Below are positions 53,440 through 64,000 of a stretch of DNA of 64,000 bases, piece after piece (the stretch's first letter is position 1; each line of letters begins with the position of its first letter). Location: positions 57,114,487 through 57,178,486 of the forward strand of contig OZ021727.1 in NCBI GenBank assembly GCA_963978545.1, given 5' to 3'. The notes beneath the pieces were generated by a model. The model was not told the DNA's origin. It ran no database searches and worked only from the letters and a program-made list of their open reading frames with translations. Source of the stretch: Linyphia triangularis (lineage: Eukaryota; Arthropoda; Arachnida; Araneae; Linyphiidae). A program made the position numbers and the translations under genes.

Positions 53440-53768
53440 GTCAAATTTTGAAAATTAAAAAAGGGTAGTCAGCCATTGAAAACATTCGTTGTTGTTTTTT
53501 TAAAGTGAACTGAAAAATAAAACGTTAATCCTAAGTATACTCGATGAAGGCTACTGCTTCATTCAAAGACGATCAAGTTCTTGAGGGATTGCTTTGCGAG
53601 GTTTGAGCTTCAAGTTTTGAAAATAAAAAGTGTAGCTAACCACTGAAAATATTTGTGGTTATTTTTTAAAGTGAACTAAAAATGAATAACCCCAGATAAA
53701 CCGATGAAAGATACTGATTCATTCTAAGACCATCAAGCTCTTGAGAAATTGCTTCGCAAGGTTACAGT
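53440..53768. repeat. ~168-bp diverged tandem duplication
   Basis: Copy A (about 53440-53607) and copy B (about 53608-53768) share the order: GTAG.CA.CCA.TGAAAA, GTTATTTTTTAAAGTGAACT, GATGAA..CTACTG.TTCATTC, and ATCAAG.TCTTGAG.GATTGCTT. They lie just upstream of the candidate Lmx1 5' exon. Confidence 0.8.
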
Positions 53769-54142
53769 TTCACACATTTCGGTTAAAGAAATATACCTAT
53801 AATATATTGAGCATATATTGACAAAGTCATTACTATAAATCCCTTATATGTATTACTAATTTTTAAATGCAATTATATTTAACGATTTGAATACCATATC
53901 GTGTTTTCAAAGTATTTAACCACTCCAAGGAAAATCTTCAATCTGCACCATTGACTAACATGTTTTCATCAGGTATCAGTCATTAAATATCACCAAATTG
54001 TACGTGATTAAATATGACTTCATATCTGCATCTCACGTATTGCAATAGAAACATGTGTAAAAGTGGCCCTTTATTGATAGCTTCAAAATTTGATAGAATG
54101 CATTGTCATTTGCAACTAGTCTATCGACAAAGTTTTAGTTCG

Positions 54143-54172
54143 ACTAGATGACGGCTGTTGGATTAGTTAGCC
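54143..54172 (+). repeat. Short SINE-head-like fragment
   Basis: ACTAGATGACGGCTGTTGGATTAGTTAG resembles the head of the SINE at 14125 (CTAGATGATGGCTGCTTGGTTAG). Similarity ends soon after, so this is at most a truncated remnant. Confidence 0.35.
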
Positions 54173-54219
54173 CTTCAAAGATTTTCCCACAAACACGCAA
54201 ACAGAATGTAAGTTAATGC

Positions 54220-54670
54220 AAATAATTTTAAAATCTAGCTAAGCCACTGAAAATTTTTGTGGTTATTTTGAAAAAGAAAATTAAAAATCTAACTTAGTAA
54301 CTGAAAATAATTTGTATTGTATTTTATAGTAAACAAAACATTTAAATAGTAATTAAACCAATAAATATCTATGGTAATTTTAAAATATACACTGAACACT
54401 AAAATTTTAACTAAACCACTAAATATTTATGATTATTTTTAAAAAACCTATTAAAATTTAAAATTGTACTAAATGCTTAAAATGTGATAAAGAAATATAT
54501 AAAGTATCATAATTGTGGTAACTTTTTTAAATTAACTGAAAATAGAAATGATGAAACCACTAAAATATTTATAATTCAAATAAAACTAAAAATCTTACCA
54601 AACGACTAAACATTTGTGATTATTTTTGAAAATGAAAAGTGTGTTAAATGTCTAAAATGAGATCAAGAAA
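54220..54670. repeat. Degenerate ~60-bp tandem array
   Basis: Successive lines share CTAA.CCACTAAATATTT.TGGTTATTTT followed by A-rich sequence; about six to seven weakly preserved units. The core (CCACTGAAAATATTTGTGGTTATTTT) is also in the duplication at 53440-53768, so both may come from one expanding unit. Confidence 0.6.
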
Positions 54671-57600
54671 AATGACTCTTATAACTTAATTACGAAAATT
54701 TAAAAATTGGATTCATTCGTTTACTTCTTGTTAGTGAGAGACAATGGAATGCTTTTATTGTTGATAAAGAGTTTTTACTTTGAGTATCCACTCGGGAAAA
54801 TATCCTTTGAAATAGAAATATATTGTAACTAACTTTTAATTCTATTTTGTTGTTAATATTTTTACTAAAGGTAAAGGGTATCAAGAAAATCTAGCTATAA
54901 AACTAACTTTTACATAAACAATACTTTTATTCCCCTATGATAACATATGGGTAATTGTAAGTAAACAACACTGTGAAAGACTTTTTATTATCATTATTTA
55001 TCTTGCTCCAGAAAACATTCTTCAATAAATTATTAAATATTAACGAAGATAAATTTTAAACTTACTTTGTTAACCTTTGCATAAAAATGTATTAATTGTT
55101 TATTTGAAAATAATCAATTAATGTATTTTAGTAAGTTAATTTCGTTGTAAGAATTTGATGTTAAATATGATGTTGTCTGTACAAAAGTTAGTAAGGGGTA
55201 AAAATACATGTTTTTCATAATATATTATTTATAGGATTTACCACTAAACAATTTAGTAAGTTATTATAATTTGAATAACAATTAAAAAAAATTAAGAATA
55301 AACCGAATAATCATACCCATTTATTAACTAATTAATTTATACGTACAGTTATTAATATTTATAACATTATACTATCTTAATTGGTTAGTTTTATAGATAG
55401 CTCTCTTAACCATGTCTTTGGATAACATTTAATGATAAAAAGATATTTGAAGATTTACTTGAAGTAAACCAGGGAATGAGGCCTTAAAAAACATTTTTAA
55501 TAAAAAACAAATTTTATAAAACAATAAATCTTGTTGTGTTTGAATACGCTAAAAAAAATTTCAGTATTTGTACATTTACATATTTAACAAATTTTAAATA
55601 CGCAAGGAAAGTTTTTTTTAAAAAATAAGTAAAGTATATGTATCAAAATAATATATTTTATCATGTGAGATTAGAATATGGTTTCAAATATTGTGTTAGA
55701 GAAGGAAATTTTTTCTTATTAGAAGAGCATCTTTCTTATATATGAAATAAAGTTTAATTCCTGAGTATAATTTTTAAGTTGAAGTTACATTCTTGTTAAT
55801 GTGTCTTAATTTATAGCTAGTTTTAAAATTTTCACTCATCATGGAAATGTGCAATTGTAAAAATGTTTTAAAAACTATATTTTGATCTATTTCTTACTCT
55901 AAATACTTTAACACACTTTTTTGCTTATAAAACATTTAAAGTTTGCTTTCTTATATTTTCTTACTAGTAAATTTGAAAGTAATTTGAGATAACAACTTCC
56001 AAATGCATATGTTCTGGTCCATTATCAAAGTTGAAATTTACGTTGAACCATTGAAATTGTTGATTATAATTGAAAATTTGCGTGACATTAAAATTCTTTT
56101 CCGTATTTAAATCTCCCTTATTTTGCTAATTTTATAGTTTTTTATTTTGCAATTTTAAGTACATATTCATTTATATGCTCAGAAATGAATAATCAAAATT
56201 TTTGCAATGACTTAAAAATGTGATTCAATGTAATGAATACTTATAAAGATTCTTAAATTGAAGTACAGAAACTTTTCAAGAAATACTCATTAAATTAACT
56301 CAATTCAGGATTTCTTAACTAAGTTTCCTGTTTTATTGATAGCTTATTAATTGTAATGAAAACACCAGATATTTTATTAAAATAATGTAAGATTTACTTA
56401 AAATAGAGAGCTTAATTTTCGATTTAGGGGTATAGTTCACTTATTTATAAAGTATTCCTGTATTATATATGTTAGAAATGAAAAAATAAATGAAATAGTT
56501 AATTATATAAAAACATTTTGATTTATTTGTAAAATATAATTAATATTTTAAGAAAATTATTAGTATTAATTAAATTGGTTGTCATAATTTTTTTTAAAAA
56601 TATTATTGTGATTTTTTATGTATTTTTTTTTCTACTATTGAACCATACACAATATTCTTCATTTAATAATCAATTTAAGGTAGAATTTCATTAAAATATG
56701 CTGAAGAGGGGCTTTCTAGAAAATAACACTGATATATTATTAGCTTTATAAAGCTCAAATATCTAAAATAATAATACAATACGACGATTTTTATTTAAAT
56801 AGTCAGGATTTTTTTTCAACAAACGCAATAAATGAAAGGTTAAAAAAAACAAATTTGTCAAAAAAATATTCTTACGTAAAAAATTAATAATAATTATTCT
56901 TTTAAATAAAGTTATTAATTATTTTTTTCAATTAAATGTTATTTAATTTATGCACGTATTATTACAAAAACATCCTTATCTTAAACCAAGCGAAAGTGTT
57001 GAAAATTATTGGACCCTAAAAGTTGTTTTTCTTCTACAGAAAGACTAGTGTAGTGGAAACAGATTTACAGATCTCTTCTCGAAATTTTTGTTTCCCTACC
57101 TTCTTATCTTAAAGACACTTCTCTCTATCCTCTTATCTTAAATTGAGTTTCCTTTCCTGCATTTCAAAGATAACTGCCATTATATCTACAACAGGTGTGA
57201 TTTATATTTATAAATATTTAGCTATGTTAATTTAAATATGGTTCACATCATTGCTTTTTCTAAAAATGTATTAAAATGTAACAGTACTATTATATGAGAA
57301 ATAGTTATGAAATAAACTTAGTAATTTTTTTATTAGTTTATTTTTTAATTAAACTTTAAAGTGAAAAGAGAGAAATTAGATAATTTTCAAGAATATTTCT
57401 TTTCAAAACTTAATGAGTCCGATATTCTGGATAATTACTTAAAAAAAAAAAAAAAATAGCATCTAGCAATCGTAGTATAAATAAATTTAAAATGCTTAAA
57501 TTTAACAAATTTATCTATTGACATATTTTTTAATCTTAGGAGAGGGGTTTTTGATGTACAGTTTATGTTGAAATGCTTCAACAATAATTAGCAATCGTTT

Positions 57601-58149
57601 TGAGGTAATCATATTTCAGTTTAAAGATGTGATGTAGTTTCAATTTCTATTGATATACGTTAGCCCTAATAAAATTAGACCTTCTTGTTTATCCTTTAAG
57701 AAATTCAACATTATCTATCCATTAATAAAATAGTTTTATATAGTTATTTATGATATAAAAAAAACAATAATTTCTTCAGTTAATCACAAATATTTTAACT
57801 TTATAAATCAACACTCAACTTTAACTACTGACAATCAATATTAAAATAAAAAAAGATAATCTTTTCACATAAAATATTGTTTAAAATCTCTATAATTGAT
57901 ATATTTAAGCCTTTTAGAAACAATATTTCAATCTTAAAAATAAAATACAATAAGCCAACATAATTATTACCTTGCTAAAATCAAGAATCCTGATACAAGT
58001 AAAAAACAACTGGCCCCTAGTACACACAACACTAACAAACCAATCTCTTTAACTTGAAATTGAGTTTAATTACTGTCAATAAACAAAACTTTCAACTCCG
58101 CCTAATTCCAACACTGATAGATAACAATACCTTGAACTTATAAAATTGA
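54671..58149. other. AT-rich upstream DNA
   Basis: Long featureless stretch, very AT-rich from 55000 to 57000. Confidence 0.6.
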
Positions 58150-58345
58150 ACACAAATCACCCTGTGTTATCAATAAGGCAAGAGAAGGTAGGAAAACAGT
58201 GTGGCTGGTTTGATCGTGAGGTGAAAAGGGAGTCTCCACCCCCGATAGTGCGGCCCTCCTCCCACCCACACGGGAGAGGCGATAGTGGCGACCTCTACAA
58301 TACCCCCCTTCTCCCCTTTGAAAATTCTCGTATTGGATTATCAGA
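58150..58345. promoter_or_regulatory. GC-richer islet upstream of the candidate 5' exon
   Basis: A CpG-containing block 4.8 kb upstream, with sharp AT-rich borders. A 78-codon minus frame and an 81-codon plus frame cross it, neither family-like. Candidate upstream element. Confidence 0.25.
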
Positions 58346-59046
58346 CGGGAAAAGATATGTGTATTTGGAAACAAAGATATTTTTCGGTTAATTGTTGGTT
58401 GTTGGATGTTGAATTGGAAATATACGTACGTAATAGATTGAGGCTAACTGAATATTTTTGTTAAGTAGAGATTTTTGTTAAATTATTCAGAAAATGTTAA
58501 TTGCGATTAGTTTTTAGTTTCATGAAATCATACTTTTTTTTTTATCTGGTGTGATTGTTAGGCACATTTTTTAAATTGGGAAACATTTAGATTTCCGTTA
58601 TTTTGTCTTATAACATTTAGTATATTCAAGGTGAACATAAAAAGACTGTTTAAACAATCTGAAACCTGTATAAATAATTAAAGTTTCATAAAACTTTGTA
58701 CACGTACTACTGACACTTTAGAAAAAGATATTTAAATATATATATATTTTTTTAATTTAAAAGAAAAATTAAAAAGCAATTAAAAATAATGAAATAATTT
58801 TTAAAGATTGTTCTAATTTTCTCAAATAATGCTTCGAGAAGAGAAATTTCGTGACAAAAATTTCAAATTTTTTTGGAAGATAATTTTTATTTTTATTAAA
58901 AACTCGATTGTCTATTTTCCCAATAAGATTTGGATTGTAAAGGTAACTGCCATACAAGCCTTTAAAGTGTCATACTTCTATATATGCTAGCAAAAAAGTG
59001 ATCAGTTATTTATTTTTTCTTGATATCATTTACCCATAGTCTAAAT

Positions 59047-59983
59047 CAGCGTTCGCCACTAACTTTTAGAGGCGGGCCATATGACTTACGTTGGAGATTT
59101 TCGCGGGCCGGATACACCAATATATGTATTTTGATTATCAACTTCACAATGCGTAGCACTTCTAAACACTGAAAAAAAATAATGATTTTTTAATCTTAAT
59201 CCAATTGCAATTGATATTTGATTCTTTTTTTTTTTTTTTTTTTAATAATTAAAAAATAATAATTTTCATTATTAGTAAATTAAATTCTAAAAGAGAAGTG
59301 AGTCTTTTGTTCCAACGTGACAATTAAACTTGACCTAACTTTTAATATAACTACTTAAACTGTACTTCCAGATTATTCTGCTTTAGTGGGTTGTAGTCAA
59401 TATAAATTGTGAGACAATGGCGGTCGAAATCGTTCAGTTTATTTTGTGATAGAGTCGATGTCTGTAGCAATATTTTTATACAGCCAATCTTAATAAATAG
59501 TCCAAATGAGATTCAGTTAAGTTATTCCTGTATTTACTCTTTATGAAGACCATCTTTCTGAAAGTTTCTTTATATAGTTTCTCCGGACACGTAGTGGAAA
59601 ACTCTGTTCGACATACTTAATGCAAACTATAATATTTCGGGAAAATAGCAATTATGTAAAAGTCGATGTCTGTAGCAATATTTTTATACAGCCAATCTTA
59701 ATAAATAGTCCAAATGAGATTCAGTTAAGTTATTCCTGTATTTACTCTTTATGAAAACCATCTTTCTGAAAGTTTCTTTATATAGTTTCTTCGGACACGT
59801 AGTGGAAAACTCTGTTCGACATACTTAATGCAAACTATAATATTTCGGGAAAATAACAATTATGTAAAAAAAAAAAAAATTCATTCAGTGATTTTTTTTT
59901 TAATCTTCTGTGCTATTAGCTTGCCGCAGAAATATCCGTCGCGGGCCAAATCCGGCCCACGGACCACGTAGTGGCTGACGCTG
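59047..59983. mobile_element. Non-autonomous hAT-like element (MITE), copy 2
   Basis: It starts CAGCGTTCGCCACTAAC and ends GTGGCTGACGCTG, an imperfect terminal inverted repeat of about 15 bp. It is flanked by a perfect 8-bp target duplication GTCTAAAT at 59039-59046 and 59984-59991. It is in the same orientation as copy 1 at 3498-4221. It is about 210 bp longer because of an internal tandem duplication (59454-59869). No coding capacity is seen. Confidence 0.92.
59454..59869. repeat. 208-bp tandem duplication inside the hAT MITE
   Basis: The block beginning GTCGATGTCTGTAGCAATAT at 59454 repeats at 59662 with only a few differences (for example 'gaagacc' versus 'gaaaacc', 'ctccgg' versus 'cttcgg'). 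Copy 1 of the MITE has this block once. The near-identity shows the duplication is younger than the element itself. Confidence 0.93.
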
Positions 59984-59991
59984 GTCTAAAT

Positions 59992-61155
59992 AGTAACATA
60001 ATAAATTCTATGAAAGTATATTGAATTGCACAGGCTCTAAATGGTTCTAAACAGATGCAATTTAATTATAACAATTCAATATTTGAAATAAGCTGTTTTG
60101 TTATGCTTATTGAGTCTCTTAAGTACTAAATCTCTATTTAAAATGAGTTGGCTTGAGAACTGTTACATTTCATTAAATAAGTACCCATGTATCAGCAAAT
60201 GCATTTTGCAAATACAACTGTAATTTATTCAACTTCCAGATAAGAAAAAGAAAGAAAGAAAAAAAAAATCAGCGTAAAATGTTCTTTTAAAGATCGCACT
60301 CACAAAAATATAAAGTGTTTCCATCAAAAATAACTATTTCAGAAAGGAAAAAAAAATTATATTCAATGACCAAAACACTAAATCATTGTTTGATAGAAAA
60401 CATATGCATAAAATTATATTGCCTAGCTGGGTTTTGAAATTTCATGGACAATTTCATAATGAAGTCCGATTGGATCTACTATTTGAAATATCTCTTTAAA
60501 GATGACTCTGAATTACGCTTGTGAAAACTGAAAAGGGCTACAGTAATACTTTAGCACTTGATTTTTGGGTAAAAGTCAAGCAGATTTCAGCTTTGTATCG
60601 CTCAAGGGTTCTAGATATCTCTTTTAATTACTTATAATTGTTATTTTAGACCACAAATTTAACTATTAAAATATAATAAAAAATGGTGCACTTTACATTA
60701 TCAGTAAAATCAAAGTATTTTAATAAGTAAATATAAATTAAGGTAAAATTTCGTTTTCATTCAGAAAAAGTAATATACTTAGAATTCCATATAGAAAATC
60801 TGGCAGATTTACACAATCGAAGAGAGTGGCACTCCTAATACAAATTCACTAGTTGCCTGTGTCTTTCATTTTAACTTGTCTTGGATTAATTAGTAGGCTT
60901 TCTTTTCTTTTATTAAAAAGCTCCTTAATTCTAGTTTTGAACAATAAATGAAATTTAATGTAAAAAGTAGTCTTTATTTAGGTTTCAAGTCTTTTTTTGA
61001 CACTTATGGCATGTTTTATCTCACTATGGCTTTTCATAAACGATTGAAAATTTGAATCATCCTTATTGGAAGCTTTGAAAGCGCAAATACTTTAGGAAGG
61101 GATTATATGTATTGGTAACTTGAAAACTGCACTAAAGGTGAAAAGGTCAACTTGT
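59992..61155. other. AT-rich DNA between MITE and SINE
   Basis: Nothing recognisable. Confidence 0.6.
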
Positions 61156-61168
61156 CCATCTCAGAATG

Positions 61169-61351
61169 GTTGGTTGGTTGTGTTCAGATTATGTGGCGCC
61201 GTCAGCAACACGAGGGCTATAATGCGCCGAAACATTCGTCATTTGACAAGCCAACATACATTTACAAACACCCATGCCTAACTCGGGACTCGAACCCGCA
61301 ACCTCTCGATCTAGAAGCTAGCACGCTAGCCACTATACCGTTTTGTCGGCT
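61169..61351 (-). mobile_element. tRNA-derived SINE with target-site duplication
   Basis: On the minus strand it starts GGAGCCGACAAAACGGTATA and has an A-box-like TATAGTGGCTAGCGTG and a B-box GGTTCGAGTCC about 35 bases later, the internal polymerase III promoter of tRNA genes. A non-tRNA body follows and it ends in an (AACC)n-type tail. It is flanked by CCA(T/C)CTCAGAATG at 61156-61168 and 61352-61364, a 13-bp direct repeat with one mismatch, the mark of retroposition. The tRNA-like part does not fold into a good cloverleaf, so it is not a functional tRNA gene. Confidence 0.88.
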
Positions 61352-61789
61352 CCACCTCAGAATGAACCTCACGTTAAGTATTAGAACAGCATACAATATA
61401 AATACTTATATTGAAACAATCATATTTTCTTTTAAAGACTAATTTTTTGTGTTGTTTGATTTTCGACAAGGATTCACACCATACCGATTGAATATATCTA
61501 TTTACCAATGATAAACAGTACACTAATGGCATGTTTTTTTTATATTTAGTCCATTGTGTATTTTGTACTTAGTTTTGTTATTGTGCTGTTTAATTTATTA
61601 TTATGATACATAAAGATCTATATTTTACATGGTTGCCATTTATAGCGAAGATTTTCCATTAAATTGATATTAGGAAGAAACTGTTAGATGCTTATGTTTT
61701 ACACACAGTGTGCAATTCATCAAAAAGGTTAAAATATTAAAAAAATATATTTGTTGTTATTAAATCTGTTTTTTAAAGTAAGAATTATG

Positions 61790-61935
61790 ATTCTATCTGC
61801 ATCTTCCAACGCTAACGCTCCTTCTCTCCTATCGAAAATGAATCAAGACTAGGGATGCTTTTCACCCTCTTCCGAAAGTGACGAATGAGAAGCGGCGATT
61901 GTGGTCACGTGGGTAGAAGGCGTGTTTTGACGAAG
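61790..61935. promoter_or_regulatory. Small GC-richer islet
   Basis: It contains TCACGTGGG with a CACGTG E-box near 61906 and several CpGs. Weak candidate cis-element. Confidence 0.2.
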
Positions 61936-64000
61936 AAGCGTGTTGGTTTGGTATGTTATGAAGATCCTTAGATTTCTGTCAATATTACAAATGCGAGTAG
62001 TAAATAAGATAAAGAAAACCATATGTACATATTTTTTTAAAGAATTTTGACTTGTTTGAGAAAAAAAATTACTTTGATGCTTATGGGGGGGGGGGGGGGG
62101 CATATGATTAGAAAACAATTGCAATATTTATAAGAAAGAACTGCATTTAAATAACTGTCAATGTACTTATTAATTCTACATAGTTTCATAGAGTTCCATC
62201 GATATATAGTAATTATATAAAAATTTATTGTAAGGATTTTCTACTACGACTTTAATTTGTAGACTAAAATAAGTATATTGAATTAAGATGTCACAACTTC
62301 ATTTGCTACAAGTGAATTACATTGGACTTCTGGTCAAAAGTTCAGGTAATTCTAGTTTTAACTTCCATTTAAATTTAGTATTGGGGCTCGTCTATACGAG
62401 ATCTTTCATTTGAAATATTAAATGTGTCTGTAGAGTTTGCGGTTTTGTTTGGAAATGTTGACCCCAGGCAATGATGAAAAAAGCTAAAATATTGTCCGAG
62501 AATGTTGGCTTTGAGACTTCTAAGATTTTAGAACATCGTACAAAGCCTAAGTATAAGCTTCTAACTACATTGTAATCTAGAAGCTAAAATGATTTGCCTG
62601 AACAGACGTACAAAGCCTTATTGCAAACTTCTTACTAAATTGTATGGTAGAAAATAAAAACTAAATTTCTGACTAATAAAATGTATGTTTAAAACAGATT
62701 TCGTGTTATCTTAACCCATTTTTTTTATTGTTAAATAATTGCTTCTCGTTAGCTTTTTCTACTTTTGACTTTTGTGTGTGGGATTTCACTTAAAAAGTAA
62801 ACAAATTGTAGCAATTATCCCCGTAAAAGATAAATGCTCAATATTGCTGTGATAATTTTTAGATCATCATTTTATCGTAGTTCCTAATGAATCTGACATT
62901 TTAAAACTATTTATCTTTATTTTTCAGTCCTGGTATACTTATTTCCAGGTTTCACTTTCAATTCTAACAATTTAGGTTTCTAGCGCTTATTCTTAGGTTT
63001 AAATAGTACTACTGAATACTGATGGCATGGCCGTAAAATCCTTGTTGATCCTCTATTCCATTTATTTCAATTTAGCCTATCGTGGCAAGAGGAAGCCACT
63101 TTAAGACCACGCTCAGAACACATCGTTAATTCTCATTTAGAATGTAGAGAAGATGGAATGAAAGTTTTCTAAAATTTTTACAAGATCTGACCGAGTACAG
63201 GGTGTGCACTGAAGTCGTTTGTAACCCTCTTCACTTTTATAAGCCAACAGCTATTGTCATAAAAGTTTTTTTTTTTTTTTAGGTAAAATGATCATGTACT
63301 ATCCGGTGAGACTATTTACAACTCCACCTAGTGGCTGAGTCAGAAGTTAGGTTGTCTTTCTAAAAATTGAATCAAATTACATTGGAATAGATTCTAAACA
63401 AGCACATTTTCAATTCAAAAAGCACTTTATAAAAATGAATTATTAAATTAAACTCTCACGGCTATAATTTGTTCGCTTTTACCACCAACTTTGTTAAGTT
63501 ACAACACTTATGAAAACACAAAAATTAGACTTTAATAGAAAAGTAAGTTGTCCACAAGACACAAAAGAGAATTCTCATGGTATTATAAGAACTATCTATT
63601 AAAGATTAATTTCTAATTTTGTGAACTTTTCGTGACGTAAAGATGTTGCTCTAGAATAACTTTTATAACATAATGTTTAAAATTTATTGAATCAGTATTT
63701 TTTTTCCATGTATTTTACATTTAGTTACATCAATTACTTTAAAAAACTTGTTTGCAATCTAATTTAGAATTAGTTTCTTCTCTATCCTATCATTTCATTT
63801 CATCATATCATGCGAGATGACTTTTATAGGATTTCTTGCTTCAACTGTTATATAATGTAGGATTTTAAAAATAAGTAGATATGATGACAATGGTGATAAA
63901 TACTTCCGTAGCAGTTGTAGGGATATCAGATAGAGTTTTTCGGGGTTTCTCAATGTTATACGAAATTGTGTGCGTTTTCTCTTTGAAAGACATTCGGGAA
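61936..64000. other. AT-rich DNA at the right edge
   Basis: Contains a G16 run (62085-62100). At 62500-62660 a short diverged duplication shares ACAAAGCCTAAGTATAAGCTTCTAACTA and ACAAAGCCTTATTGCAAACTTCTTACTA. No gene seen. Confidence 0.5.

Noticed and set aside
61270..61352. Functional tRNA gene
   Set aside because: A- and B-box are present but the arms do not pair into a good cloverleaf, and flanking target duplications show a SINE.

Overview
This window is AT-rich, intron-like eukaryotic DNA. It is most likely from an arthropod, and possibly a spider or other arachnid, but that host call is inference. The reasons are very long intron-like stretches, long (AT)n tracts, many decayed DNA transposons (Tc1/mariner, hAT and foldback-like), tRNA-derived SINEs, and no bacterial gene organisation. 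Almost all open reading frames are chance, microsatellite or transposon frames.

The only host gene I can support is a LIM-homeobox gene of the Lmx1 (LMX1A/LMX1B) type on the minus strand. The exon at 37037-37238 encodes a complete first LIM domain with all eight zinc ligands in canonical spacing and with consensus splice sites. A second GC-rich block at 53164-53370 looks like its 5' exon: the first ATG after an in-frame stop (53215) opens 17 codons that end at a GT donor in the phase the LIM exon needs. This gives a first intron of 15,925 bp and a second intron that runs at least 37 kb off the left edge. The second LIM domain, the homeodomain and the 3' end are not visible here.

Layout: 1-37036 is intron 2, holding a hAT MITE (3498-4221), two Tc1-like elements (4640-6208 and 21435-22991), a repeat pair (1148 and 24211), a 2.8-kb foldback-like element with two opposed fragments of an unrecognised conserved protein (26087-28909), and a 'CCCGTG-TTCG' interspersed repeat (29105-29664). 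37239-53163 is intron 1, with another copy of the CCCGTG repeat carrying a six-unit internal array (39360-40550), a 21-bp minisatellite (43261-43386) and a tRNA-like GC-rich block (about 46850-47000). 53371-64000 is upstream DNA with degenerate tandem arrays, a second hAT MITE (59047-59983) with a perfect 8-bp target duplication, and a SINE with a 12/13 target duplication (61169-61351).

Short GC-richer islets lie every few kilobases in the AT-rich DNA. Several carry clustered transcription-factor-like motifs: five CACGTG E-boxes in 372 bp at 31163-31534, four ATCGAT sites in 62 bp at 33711-33772, and octamers at 8291, 10197 and 31035. They are the best candidates for cis-regulatory elements of the Lmx1-like gene, but that is inference from motif density and base composition only.
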